A stretch of DNA of 48,931 nt from IMG/VR virus record IMGVR_UViG_3300024518_004222, positions 1 through 48,931 of that record. The stretch is one strand, 5' to 3'. This document shows, in pieces, positions 22,522 through 29,593 of this stretch. The translations under genes and the position numbers were made by a program. The DNA comes from a virus. The notes beneath the pieces are model-generated. The model saw only the letters and a list, made by a program, of their open reading frames with translations, did not search any database and had not been told where the DNA came from. How positions within the stretch are numbered: position 1 is the stretch's first letter; each line of letters begins with the position of its first letter.

Positions 22522-22823
22522 CTAAACAGATTAACATTTGTCGATCAGCTATCGAGAAGCTTAAAAAATACAATAGTAACACGTCAGAAACCAAGCCGGT
22601 GTGGTACGTAGAATTTTCGGGACGATCATACAAAGCCGATTGCGGTGATTGCATGACGTCAGTCACTGGCGCCGATTGTATGCGTCGTGGTTGCAAGACG
22701 TCAATCACTACCCTCGACTCTTTAAATATATTTAGCGACTACGCGCTTGCGAACGCGTTGTTAGGTTTAATTCAGCCGAGACTGAACTTCTTTATTGAAC
22801 AGCGGAGGAAGCTTACGTTATGA
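22464..22823 (+). CDS. Hypothetical protein, 119 aa
   Basis: MDKATRKSIEKVCNEF; N-terminal coiled coil, then a cysteine-containing centre (YKADCGDCMTSV, GADCMRRGCKTS) that might bind a metal, and a helical C terminus. Overlaps the previous gene by 58 bp and the following HAD gene by ATGA. Unknown function. Confidence 0.62.
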   Translation: MDKATRKSIEKVCNEFDKLTKQINICRSAIEKLKKYNSNTSETKPVWYVEFSGRSYKADCGDCMTSVTGADCMRRGCKTSITTLDSLNIFSDYALANALLGLIQPRLNFFIEQRRKLTL

Positions 22824-23104
22824 AAGTCGCAATCGACTACGATGACACGTACACGCTTGATCCGGAGTGTTGGGCCGCGATCATTGATCTTCTAGTTGAT
22901 CGCGGCCATCGGGTGATTTGTGTCACCTCTCGATTTGACCCCTTTGAATATCCTGAAGGCGAAGAAGAAATTATCGATCCCGTTCCGTGCCCGATCTTTT
23001 ACACTAACCGACGCGCGAAAGAAGAGTTCATGTTGTCCGAGCATGAGTACAGCGTAGACGTGTGGATCGATGACAATCCAGAGCGGGTCATTAAGCCGTT
23101 TTGA
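22820..23104 (+). CDS. Minimal HAD-superfamily phosphatase
   Basis: 94 aa. Motif I AIDYDDTYTLD (Asp6, Asp8), motif II ICVTSRFD (Thr/Ser), and motif IV WIDDNPERVI at the C terminus. No cap domain, so it is like the small phage-encoded HAD enzymes that act on accessible phosphate groups. ATGA overlap with the upstream gene. A second HAD enzyme lies at 16334-16897. Confidence 0.8.
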   Translation: MKVAIDYDDTYTLDPECWAAIIDLLVDRGHRVICVTSRFDPFEYPEGEEEIIDPVPCPIFYTNRRAKEEFMLSEHEYSVDVWIDDNPERVIKPF

Positions 23105-23163
23105 AGAGAGCTACCATAAGGCGTCTAACACCTAACAATTCGCCTAGAAATGCAGGATAACCC

Positions 23164-23244
23164 ATGGAAATGACTCTCGTCTACCTTACCGTGGCATGCC
23201 TGCTCGTGACACTGTTCTTCTTCTGGAAGGACAGCATAGAATGA
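23164..23244 (+). CDS. Tiny membrane protein, 26 aa
   Basis: MEMTLVYLTVACLLVTLFFF is a single membrane helix, ending WKDSIE. Its stop overlaps the next ATG (ATGA). Coupling and the membrane pattern support expression; the upstream ribosome site (AGGATAACCC) is moderate. Confidence 0.55.
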   Translation: MEMTLVYLTVACLLVTLFFFWKDSIE

Positions 23245-23351
23245 AGCACCTCTGTTTATTCATTCTCGCCGGGTTCTTCTGGATGGAGGGACACTTCTCG
23301 ATCGCGATTGGGCTCGTCATCTTGGGTCTTTTCCTGGCAAAAAAAGATTGA
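23241..23351 (+). CDS. Tiny membrane protein, 36 aa
   Basis: MKHLCLFILAGFFWMEGHF then IAIGLVILGLFLAKKD: two hydrophobic segments separated by EGHFS. Starts in ATGA overlap with the 26-aa gene and ends 5 bp before the next ATG. A holin-like micro-protein pair is possible, but no lysis gene adjoins. Confidence 0.55.
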   Translation: MKHLCLFILAGFFWMEGHFSIAIGLVILGLFLAKKD

Positions 23352-23356
23352 GTGCT

Positions 23357-23653
23357 ATGTATCGCAGACCACAAGACCGACGTGGCGCCGCTGAGCACCG
23401 ATTAAAGCGATCAGGTCAAGATCCCCTTCTCAGTTGGCGGTGCTTAAATCGTCGGTGTAAATGCTTTTGGTGCTGGAGACATAACCAGAGCCAAAAAGAA
23501 CGTTATCGGAATTGGGCGGACGAAAGTATCGAAGAATATTTGGACAGCGAATATCTGGATGATTACTACCGGTATGAGGACATGGACCGGTTCCAATGCG
23601 ACTATTACGGCGATTGGGGGCCCTCAGACACCCCGTGCCCTCGAGGTCGTTAG
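23357..23653 (+). CDS. Small protein with Cys-cluster and acidic Tyr/Asp-rich tail
   Basis: 98 aa. Basic N terminus, CLNRRCKCFWCWRHNQ cluster that could bind zinc, then an acidic aromatic stretch (DSEYLDDYYRYEDMDRF). Last gene before a 700-bp gene-free region; a stem GCCCTCGAGG / CCTCTGAGGGC covers its stop codon (23637-23668) and may terminate transcription. Confidence 0.58.
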   Translation: MYRRPQDRRGAAEHRLKRSGQDPLLSWRCLNRRCKCFWCWRHNQSQKERYRNWADESIEEYLDSEYLDDYYRYEDMDRFQCDYYGDWGPSDTPCPRGR

Positions 23654-24350
23654 GCGGCCTCTGAGGGCCTCTCAGGCGGTATCGACCACTTTCACTCCTT
23701 TGTCGCCCCTTTGCCATTCAGAGCAAAGCATCGTAAGTTCTTTCGTAGTCTTAACTTACGACGTTCGGCACGAAAAAAGTTATGCGCGCGCCGAGGCTCC
23801 CCAATAGGTACTAGGGCGCATGGCACCCGGGGGTTCTGGCAACAATCTGCGCTCGAACGCGCGCATTCTAAGCGGAAACTCGCGCGATCTACCACTTCTA
23901 ATCGCTTTCGCGCGCGATCTACTACCTTTGTAGAGGTCGGTCTAGTAAGCATCCAACGATGGAATCTCGCCGGCCCCACCTCTCTTCAACTGGCTCAAGC
24001 GCTCGCTATCATGCCATATTCGTGCCAGGTGCCACACATAGCCTGGCGGGGTAGGTTTGCGCGTATAGATAGATAATCTATATCAGAAAACGATCGTTTT
24101 ATGAGACAGTTGAGTCTCGCATAAGTAGGCTTTCAGTGTCACTGAAGACGATCGATACGACCTGCTTTTCTATCGACTTCCTTGCTCGATCGGCCGCGCG
24201 CCGGCTGCGATAGTCAATGTATCGAGCGACCACCTAACAAAAAGTATTTCACTTATTCTGTATTTCTGTACGGATTTTCTATTGACTTGCGAAGGTGACA
24301 GTAGAGAATGCGAATACAAGACCAGTACTCTCACAAAAAGGAAAAGCGCC
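23654..24350. promoter_or_regulatory. Gene-free control region, possible origin or early promoter area
   Basis: About 700 bp without a convincing gene. It holds a 9-bp inverted repeat TCGTAAGTT/AACTTACGA (23731-23761), a 12-bp direct repeat CGCGCGATCTAC (23881 and 23911), the palindrome cluster at 24070-24146, and two similar elements TTTTCTATCGACTTCC and TTTTCTATTGACTTGC, the latter (near 24275-24290) carrying a -35-like TTGACT about 70 bp before the next gene. Possible roles are promoter, operator or replication origin; none is proven. Confidence 0.55.
24070..24146. promoter_or_regulatory. Cluster of palindromes (operator-like)
   Basis: Within 77 bp: TAGATAATCTA (24070-24080), AAAACGATCGTTTT (24087-24100), GAGAC-6-GTCTC (24103-24118) and TTCAGTG-T-CACTGAA (24132-24146). 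Such consecutive short palindromes typify repressor operators or initiator sites. Confidence 0.55.
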
Positions 24351-24743
24351 ATGAAGATCGAAGTGGATTACCAAGTGATCTGCGGCAACATCGGGACCGT
24401 TTATAGCGGGAACGACTGGAACGAAGCCAAGCGAACCTACAGCGAATACAAGCGACAAAGCCAAGACGACTACGGTCGGGCTAGTGGCGAGCCTGTCACC
24501 CTGATGGAGGACGATGAACCGAAGTGGGAACATATCGGCACCGCGGACACCTCCGTGACGCGCTTTCGCGACCTCGCTTTAAACCAGTCTTTCGAATTTG
24601 ATCGTTCCAACTTCTCACATAGTGGCATGGAACACGGTCCATGGATTAAGACTAGCGCACGATGCTACGAAAAACCAGGCATGAAGTGCCAGGTTGGTTC
24701 GATCAACGTCCATGTTCTCACGCGCGAAGACTACGAACGTTAA
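24351..24743 (+). CDS. Conserved phage-type hypothetical protein, 130 aa
   Basis: ATG 24351 follows AAAAAGGAAAAG. N-terminal MKIEVDYQVICGNIGTVYSG; the second half reads TSVTRFRDLALNQSFEFD ... GPWIKTSARCYE ... VGSINVHVL, a pattern I have seen in small phage and plasmid proteins of unknown function. First gene of the accessory train downstream of the control region. Confidence 0.7.
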   Translation: MKIEVDYQVICGNIGTVYSGNDWNEAKRTYSEYKRQSQDDYGRASGEPVTLMEDDEPKWEHIGTADTSVTRFRDLALNQSFEFDRSNFSHSGMEHGPWIKTSARCYEKPGMKCQVGSINVHVLTREDYER

Positions 24744-24771
24744 CCCTTCCTCTTACCATTGGAGAATTGAC

Positions 24772-25023
24772 ATGCTTGAATGCAAACCCTGCAACCTGAC
24801 GTTCAGAGTCGGTCGCACGTGCCGCCAATGTGGGCGAAAACTCATCAATGAACTGGAGTACTCAAAACCAAAGCTGCGAGAGGATGTTGACATACCGTCA
24901 TATGATCCGTACGGGCCACTCGTTCGATGCAGTCGATCAACACGAGTAGAACCACAGCGCCCACTTGGCCACCCCATCCGCCTGAACCGCAATGGTAAGC
25001 GGTTACGTATCAAGTCGAACTAG
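24772..25023 (+). CDS. Small zinc-ribbon protein, 83 aa
   Basis: ATG 24772 follows TTGGAGAATTGAC. N terminus ECKPCNLTFRVGRTCRQCG gives two CxxC pairs, a zinc ribbon. The rest is basic and proline-containing. Possibly nucleic-acid binding. Followed directly by the first full copy of the intercistronic hairpin cassette. Confidence 0.65.
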   Translation: MLECKPCNLTFRVGRTCRQCGRKLINELEYSKPKLREDVDIPSYDPYGPLVRCSRSTRVEPQRPLGHPIRLNRNGKRLRIKSN

Positions 25024-25100
25024 GAAAGGGGGCAAGGAAGTCCTTCCGCGCTCTACGGAGTTCGGAAGGACTTCCCTTTCCTCTCACATCGGAGTACAAG
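25024..25100 (+). repeat. Intercistronic hairpin-leader cassette, copy 1
   Basis: 13-bp perfect stem GGAAGTCCTTCCG / CGGAAGGACTTCC (25036-25075), then CTTTCCTCTCACATCGGAG and the next start codon. The 3' part (TTTCCTCTCACATTGGAG family) recurs before the genes at 25514, 25980, 26448 and 27000, and in diverged form at 24772 and 29669. Confidence 0.8.
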
Positions 25101-25481
25101 ATGAAGGAAAACAATAATCGCATCGCTGACAAGGTAAAGATATATTGGTATTCACAAGACCCTGAAAACACGGGACGAACATGGTCGATTTTCTACAGCG
25201 ATGAACATGAAGAAAGTGGTAACATGGACGACAGCGATCTTTCGTACGTCGCTAGCCCAGCAGAACTTCGCCAATCTTTAGTCAATTTGCTGTACAGCGA
25301 AGGCATCGAAATAGGACGCGGCCTAATTACGCTTGATCGCGCGTTGTGCGTCGCTAAACTAGCAGAACTTCGCCAATCTTTAGTCAATTTGCTGTACAGC
25401 GAAGGCATCGAAATAGGACGCGGCCTAATTACGCTTGACCTCGCGGACGGCAGATATGTAAAGTGGACTCGTGACACCTAA
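25101..25481 (+). CDS. Hypothetical protein with recent internal tandem duplication
   Basis: 126 aa. The segment AELRQSLVNLLYSEG...LITLD occurs twice, 34 residues apart, because a 78-bp stretch is repeated exactly. Without the duplication the protein would be 92 aa (N-terminal KVKIYWYSQDPENTGRTW, C-terminal DGRYVKWTRDT). Unknown function; probably an alpha/beta accessory protein. The duplication is in frame. Confidence 0.7.
   Translation: MKENNNRIADKVKIYWYSQDPENTGRTWSIFYSDEHEESGNMDDSDLSYVASPAELRQSLVNLLYSEGIEIGRGLITLDRALCVAKLAELRQSLVNLLYSEGIEIGRGLITLDLADGRYVKWTRDT
25259..25438 (+). repeat. 78-bp perfect in-frame direct repeat
   Basis: Bases 25259-25336 and 25361-25438 are identical, offset by 102 bp (34 codons). 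Absence of any mismatch, even at silent positions, indicates a very recent event or an assembly artefact. Confidence 0.92.
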
Positions 25482-25513
25482 CTCTCCCTTTCCTCTCACA
25501 TTGGAGTATGATC

Positions 25514-25900
25514 ATGAAGACAGAAAGAATTATCAAGCTGATCAAAAACTACCAAGAGCAATGTAGTAACCTCTTCAACAGCGCGATCCGTTTTCAACGG
25601 ACGCATGACGACCTTTGTGAATTTTATATGACTAATGTCCTAAGGGAGGATACTTTCAAGCGACTACCGCGCTGGGCACAATGTGAAGTACGTGGATATT
25701 GGGAAGCTCTCTATCAGCAAATCTGGCAACATGTCGAGTTTTCCTACGTCGTACCCGATGGTTCACGACAGTTGATCACAAGTGATGCTTACCGCGCAGT
25801 ATCGCCGCAGGAGATTCACGACCAACATTCGACTACCGGCTGTCACATCTGGCGCGACGCGCCCCACAAGCTATTCACTGAGCCAATAAAATGTGGTTAA
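25514..25900 (+). CDS. Hypothetical protein, 128 aa
   Basis: Start at the second ATG (25514), 7 nt after TTGGAG; the first ATG at 25508 is too close. Helical N-terminal half (ERIIKLIKNYQEQCSNLF), then AQCEVRGYWEALYQQIWQH and a C-terminal part with HIWRDAPHKLF. Preceded by the short TTTCCTCTCACATTGGAG leader without hairpin. Unknown function. Confidence 0.65.
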   Translation: MKTERIIKLIKNYQEQCSNLFNSAIRFQRTHDDLCEFYMTNVLREDTFKRLPRWAQCEVRGYWEALYQQIWQHVEFSYVVPDGSRQLITSDAYRAVSPQEIHDQHSTTGCHIWRDAPHKLFTEPIKCG

Positions 25901-25905
25901 CTAAT

Positions 25906-25979
25906 CAGGGCATGGATGCCCCTCTAGGCTTTGCGAAGCTTAGAGGGACTTCCCTTTCCTCTCACATTGGAGCATGATC
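25906..25979 (+). repeat. Intercistronic hairpin-leader cassette, copy 2
   Basis: Palindrome GGGCATGGATGCCC, stem CCCTCTA.GCTT-TGCG-AAGC.TAGAGGG (25920-25947), then ACTTCCCTTTCCTCTCAC and ATTGGAG before the start codon. Nearly identical to the copy at 26373-26447. Confidence 0.82.
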
Positions 25980-26366
25980 ATGGAAATCGACGTAACCCGC
26001 TATAGTGACAATCGCGAAGACATGATACAATTCAGCGCATCGCAACATGAACTAGGTCCAGACGCTGGGACGATTACATGGAACAATTCCGTAGCGGAAG
26101 CAAAGCTTCGCCCGCTTTTGACGACCTGCCACGAGATACGCGAAGCAAAAGGGTGGCTCGCCGAGTTCGGCGCGTGGACCAAAGACGAGATTCAAAATTG
26201 GACTTGGGACGAAACCAACGCGTTGATCCTACAGTTTATTGCGGGCGACTTGCGCGAAATCGAACACTACGAAAGCTTGGAAGCGTACCAAGCCGACGAA
26301 AACAACAGCGGTAGGCTATACCACAACGAGGTACTCGGCGAATGGTGGTTTTGCATTGGTTGCTAG
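25980..26366 (+). CDS. Phage/plasmid accessory protein of conserved unknown family
   Basis: 128 aa from the second ATG (25980), spaced correctly from TTGGAG. The C-terminal half WDETNALILQFIAGDLREIE followed by YQADENNSGRLYHN...WWFCIG is a pattern shared by small accessory proteins of phages and conjugative plasmids, often near antirestriction genes. An ArdA-like acidic DNA-mimic role was considered but is not established; the protein is moderately acidic. Confidence 0.68.
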   Translation: MEIDVTRYSDNREDMIQFSASQHELGPDAGTITWNNSVAEAKLRPLLTTCHEIREAKGWLAEFGAWTKDEIQNWTWDETNALILQFIAGDLREIEHYESLEAYQADENNSGRLYHNEVLGEWWFCIGC

Positions 26367-26372
26367 GAAGTA

Positions 26373-26447
26373 GGGGCATGGATGTCCCTCTAGGCTTTGC
26401 GAAGCTTAGAGGGACTTCCCTTTCCTCTCACATTGGAGAACTAAGTT
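26373..26447 (+). repeat. Intercistronic hairpin-leader cassette, copy 3
   Basis: Contains GGGGCATGGATGTCCC, the same CCCTCTA...TGCG...TAGAGGG hairpin (26386-26413) and the same TTTCCTCTCACATTGGAG leader as copy 2, differing at only a few positions. Confidence 0.85.
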
Positions 26448-26918
26448 ATGGCAACCGAACACTGGGCAGATGAGATTGGCAAACCTGTTTTTAGTTCAAT
26501 CGCTGAAATGTTGGCTGCAGTCAATGTAGATTTTGATCGGCTTTCGGAACTTCGCGACGATTATGAAAGCAACCAACTAGATTTCAGTGAAGACGACGCG
26601 AAAGAACTAGCCAATCTAAAAGAAGCTGCCGGAGAGTGCGAAGATAAGGAGCAGGCTCAACAGCGAATCGAGGAAGATCCGCTCAGTATTGAACTCGGCG
26701 GCTGGTGGATACCTAGTTCAAGTCCCAGGGCAACAGAATATCGTATTTTACTCACCTCTGGCGGGCCAGCCGTACGCATCGTTGGTGAGTTAGGTTGGTT
26801 TCATGAACCCACTACAGCGAAGCTGGAGGTCCAAGATTGGTTTAAGCCTTGGACGGAATATCGCTGCGAAGAATCTGTCTTACTCGAATACGTAGCTCAA
26901 CTTTATTTGGGGGAATAA
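26448..26918 (+). CDS. Conserved mobile-element protein of unknown function
   Basis: 156 aa. Order of motifs: SIAEMLAAVNVDFDRL; acidic helix DDAKELANLKEAAGECE; EDPLSIELGGWW; then EYRILLTSGGPAVRIVGEL and VQDWFKPWTEY, ending LLEYVAQLYLGE. I recognise this arrangement from a widespread family in phages and plasmids; no biochemical role is known to me. Acidic overall. Confidence 0.75.
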   Translation: MATEHWADEIGKPVFSSIAEMLAAVNVDFDRLSELRDDYESNQLDFSEDDAKELANLKEAAGECEDKEQAQQRIEEDPLSIELGGWWIPSSSPRATEYRILLTSGGPAVRIVGELGWFHEPTTAKLEVQDWFKPWTEYRCEESVLLEYVAQLYLGE

Positions 26919-26925
26919 GATAAGT

Positions 26926-26999
26926 CGGGACAAGGAAGTCCCTCTAAGCTCTGCGGAGCTTAGAGGGACTTCCCTATCCTCTCACTGGAGAAATGAGCT
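26926..26999 (+). repeat. Intercistronic hairpin-leader cassette, copy 4
   Basis: Strongest copy: 18-bp perfect stem GGAAGTCCCTCTAAGCTC / GAGCTTAGAGGGACTTCC with loop TGCG (26934-26973), then CTATCCTCTCACTGGAG before the next ATG. The compensated stem changes relative to copies 2 and 3 show that pairing is conserved. Confidence 0.88.
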
Positions 27000-27221
27000 A
27001 TGTACTGCACACTCACCCCGGCTTATGGTCGCGACTACCGCTCACGTTCAGCGGTCTTAACTGATTTCGATGATGGCAAAGACTTCATCCTAAACGACAT
27101 GTCGTCGCGCTGGGATGGCAAGTCGGCTAACCGCTCGCAACTAATTAAAGCGGGCTATAAACAGGTCAGCTTTCGTTATGGCAAGCTTCGGAAACAATTC
27201 CCACACATGATCGAAGGATGA
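27000..27221 (+). CDS. Small conserved accessory protein, 73 aa
   Basis: MYCTLTPAYGRDYRSRSAV, DFDDGKDFILNDMS, then SQLIKAGYKQVSFRYGKLRK. This TPAYGRDY...KDFIL...R.GKL pattern occurs in small phage and plasmid proteins of unknown function. Five bp before the next gene. Confidence 0.72.
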   Translation: MYCTLTPAYGRDYRSRSAVLTDFDDGKDFILNDMSSRWDGKSANRSQLIKAGYKQVSFRYGKLRKQFPHMIEG

Positions 27222-27225
27222 ACCA

Positions 27226-27957
27226 ATGTCAACCAATGGATTCATTGTGTACGACGGTCCAAGTCTAATCGGCGACAAGTCGCCCATCATTGCAATCGTG
27301 ACGGGGACTAACCGTAAGACAAAAAACAGAAAAACAGGCGACCTGCTACAATTGTGGATTATCCCGCGCAACGTATCGCCGGTAACCGCACTAGTGAATC
27401 GGCGAAACTCTGGAGTATGCGGTAATTGCCCATTGCAGGGCGACAGCTTTAAAGGTCGGACTTGCTATGTCAACGTTGGGCAAGCACCGAAGCAGGTTTG
27501 GAACACGTACCGAAGGGGGAGCTATCCCGCTTTATCTCCCGCGCAATCTAACCACTTATTGCGTGGTCGTAAGATCCGGCTTGGCGCGTACGGCGACCCG
27601 GCAGCAATCCCCATCCCAATTTTACGGCGGCTCGTGAGATACACGATCAGTCAAACTGGATACTCGCATAGCATGCTCGATATCCCGTGCAATCGTGCTG
27701 ACGCGCTAGCGGAGCTCGTCATGTATTCCGCCGATACGCCAGAGCAACATGAACAAGCCATTACTCGCGGTTGGCGCTCGTTTCTTGTGGTACCGCAAGG
27801 GCGAAAGTTCTTTCAACTCGATACGGTAGCCTGCCCCGCTATGAAGGGGCGCCAGTGTGCCGATTGCATGCTTTGCTGTGGGACCTCGCGCAAGGCGCGT
27901 AATATCTGGATTGAAGCGCACGGGAAACAAGGCAAAACATTCTCCTGGGAGGTTTAA
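27226..27957 (+). CDS. Conserved phage protein, cysteine-rich, 243 aa
   Basis: Reads GPSLIGDKSPIIAIVTG, RKTGDLLQLWII, then VCGNCPLQ...CYVNVGQAPKQVW, and a C-terminal CPAMKGRQCADCMLCCG cluster. This is the widespread phage family with two cysteine clusters that probably bind metal; its function is unknown to me. ATG lies 4 bp after the previous stop. Confidence 0.8.
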   Translation: MSTNGFIVYDGPSLIGDKSPIIAIVTGTNRKTKNRKTGDLLQLWIIPRNVSPVTALVNRRNSGVCGNCPLQGDSFKGRTCYVNVGQAPKQVWNTYRRGSYPALSPAQSNHLLRGRKIRLGAYGDPAAIPIPILRRLVRYTISQTGYSHSMLDIPCNRADALAELVMYSADTPEQHEQAITRGWRSFLVVPQGRKFFQLDTVACPAMKGRQCADCMLCCGTSRKARNIWIEAHGKQGKTFSWEV

Positions 27958-27960
27958 CTA

Positions 27961-28155
27961 ATGTACCATTTTCGGAACGCGTTACAACGACAAGCAGCAA
28001 TTAACAACGTTGAACAACTTGATACCGCCAGGCGCTGGTGGAAGTGGGACACAGCCGGACGCACTAATCCGGAGCCCTCGGCACCTAAAGGGACCTCGCC
28101 CATTAGGTGGAAGGCAATGTTAAGACGTTATCACAGAACCTTTCTAGAAGGATAG
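27961..28155 (+). CDS. Small basic protein, 64 aa
   Basis: Starts 3 bp after the previous stop, with the GGGAGGTTTAACTA ribosome site inside that gene's end. Basic and aromatic (ARRWWKWDTAGR, RWKAMLRRYHRTFL). Unknown function. Confidence 0.6.
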   Translation: MYHFRNALQRQAAINNVEQLDTARRWWKWDTAGRTNPEPSAPKGTSPIRWKAMLRRYHRTFLEG

Positions 28156-28159
28156 AGCA

Positions 28160-28351
28160 ATGGAATTACTTTACGTCAGTATTCTTTGCTTCTTTGTGAT
28201 CTTTCCCGTTTTAGTGGCTGCGGATCACTACTTTGAGTATCCACGTCAAACGCTCCAAGACATCGGCGAGACAATTGCCTTTCTGCTCTTTGTCGGCATG
28301 ATACTGTTTTGTATCATTCGTGTTACCTTAGTATTTTTTGGCATCTGTTAG
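28160..28351 (+). CDS. Small two-helix membrane protein
   Basis: 63 aa. Two membrane helices: ELLYVSILCFFVIFPVLVAA (about 2-22) and TIAFLLFVGMILFCIIRVTL (about 38-57), separated by a short polar loop. GAAGGATAGAGCA ribosome site, 4 bp after the previous stop. Holin-like topology, but no lysis enzyme is nearby, so no role is assigned. Confidence 0.62.
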   Translation: MELLYVSILCFFVIFPVLVAADHYFEYPRQTLQDIGETIAFLLFVGMILFCIIRVTLVFFGIC

Positions 28352-28363
28352 AAGGATAGGATA

Positions 28364-28477
28364 ATGAAAGAGATTCTCAAAACCGTGTATGCGATTACTG
28401 AAATGGGCGTAGTAGCCCTCCTTATCGTGGCTTCACTTGCTTACGCTGCCTACTCTATCATCGGACCGTCTTATTGA
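28364..28477 (+). CDS. Tiny single-span membrane protein, 37 aa
   Basis: MKEILKTVYAITEMGVVALL continues IVASLAYAAYSII; one membrane helix. Preceded by GAAGGATAGGATA, the same type of site as the previous gene. Its last codons form the 5' arm of the folded RNA element 28470-28596. Confidence 0.6.
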   Translation: MKEILKTVYAITEMGVVALLIVASLAYAAYSIIGPSY

Positions 28478-28596
28478 GATTGGAGACCTCAAGGCTCGAT
28501 ATGGCCTTCCAGATTGGCGCCTAACGAGCGCGGGAAGGCCCCATCGAGGTTTGATACTTGTCGTTTCAAGCCCGTTAGACGTTCAGTCTCAATAAG
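28470..28596 (+). ncRNA. Structured intergenic RNA element
   Basis: Closing stem CTTATTGAGA / TCTCAATAAG (10 bp, 28470-28479 with 28587-28596). Inside: long helix CTCGAT..GGCCTTCC / GGAAGGCC..ATCGAG with a 2x2 internal loop, capped by a GCGC/GCGC mini-stem; and a small CTTG/CAAG hairpin on the 3' side. The element ends about 10 nt before the next start codon, leaving the GGGGAAGAGC ribosome site just outside. A riboswitch-like leader, processing site or small RNA are all possible. Confidence 0.6.
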
Positions 28597-28606
28597 GGGA
28601 AGAGCT

Positions 28607-28780
28607 ATGAAAGAGCAATTCATTTTACTTTCCGGCAACGCTGTGGAGGGGTACTGTTATACCGGGCCATTCGTCAGCGCTAGAGAATGCGTACATTACG
28701 GAGACAGCTATTACAATGATGGCACCTGGATTTGTGCTGTTCTAAAACCGCCACTTGACGAAACCAAGACATCCGATTAG
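28607..28780 (+). CDS. Small hypothetical protein, 57 aa
   Basis: ATG 28607 (MKEQFILLSGNAVEGYCY) immediately downstream of the structured element, behind GGGGAAGAGCT. Beta-like N terminus, then ARECVHYGDSYYNDGTWIC. If the element is a switch, this is the gene it controls. Unknown function. Confidence 0.62.
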   Translation: MKEQFILLSGNAVEGYCYTGPFVSARECVHYGDSYYNDGTWICAVLKPPLDETKTSD

Positions 28781-28829
28781 TATTGTGGTGTCTACTGTTC
28801 TTTCTCTTACCCCCAAGGAGATGCTTGTT

Positions 28830-29585
28830 ATGAACCTCACCTTGCACGCCGGCGCTCATTTAGTGGACCTAGAGCAAGTCTGTAACGTCCCGACGCCTGA
28901 ACCAAACAGAAAATGGCAACCGGTTCCACATGGTCAGCTTGTGGAATCAGTCACTTCCGAATTGGTAACAACCGGATTTAAAGTCGTTAGCGAGTCTCAC
29001 TCCCTCATGTCTGATGGGGACCGCTACTTCGGCATGCTCGAAGTCGTCAATGGAGAGCAGCACCCCGACTATAATCTGGTGATCGGCCTACGGAACTCGC
29101 ACGACAAGTCATTCGCGGTTGGTCTGGCGGTTGGAAGTGGCGTGTTCGTGTGCGATAACCTCGCTTTCTCTGGTGAAGTCACAATTATGAGAAGGCACTC
29201 CCGATACGTCCAGAGGGATTTACGCGGCCTGATCCATCGTGCTGTTGGCAGTATCGGCGACTTGCGAAAGTCCCAAGATCATCGTATCGCATGCTACAAG
29301 CGCGCCGACATGTCTGACAACTCGTTCCACGATCTCCTTGTCCGCGCGGTTGACGTCGGGGCTATCCCGGTGACAAAGCTGAAAAACGTCCTGCACGAAT
29401 GGCGGACGCCAATTCATGACGAGTTCACCGAAGATGGTCAGACCGGGTGGCGCGGTTTCAACGCCTTCACCGAGATTCTTAAACAATTCCCGAACGTTAG
29501 CGAGTTGGCGCAACGGACCCAGAAGCTTCACGGCCTGTTCGATGCACGCTGTGGCGTCAGCGACAACTTGAAGCTTGCGACATAA
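28830..29585 (+). CDS. DUF932-family phage/plasmid protein
   Basis: 251 aa. ATG 28830 is chosen; an ATG 9 bp upstream abuts the AAGGAG site. Reads HAGAHLVDLEQVCNVPTPEP, WQPVPHGQLVESVTSEL, GFKVVSESHSLMSDGDRYFG, then LVIGLRNSHDKSFAVGLAVG. That is the DUF932 (TIGR03299-like) signature, a family common in phages and plasmids without established function. Followed by another hairpin-leader cassette. Confidence 0.85.
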   Translation: MNLTLHAGAHLVDLEQVCNVPTPEPNRKWQPVPHGQLVESVTSELVTTGFKVVSESHSLMSDGDRYFGMLEVVNGEQHPDYNLVIGLRNSHDKSFAVGLAVGSGVFVCDNLAFSGEVTIMRRHSRYVQRDLRGLIHRAVGSIGDLRKSQDHRIACYKRADMSDNSFHDLLVRAVDVGAIPVTKLKNVLHEWRTPIHDEFTEDGQTGWRGFNAFTEILKQFPNVSELAQRTQKLHGLFDARCGVSDNLKLAT

Positions 29586-29593
29586 GGCTCGCT

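Noticed and set aside
23711-24076. 121-codon plus-strand frame in the gene-free region
   Set aside because: Arg/Ser-rich low-quality protein, no ribosome site, covers inverted and direct repeats.
25980-26366. ArdA antirestriction protein
   Set aside because: Some motif resemblance (ALILQFIAGDLRE) but length, charge and the rest of the sequence do not clearly match ArdA.
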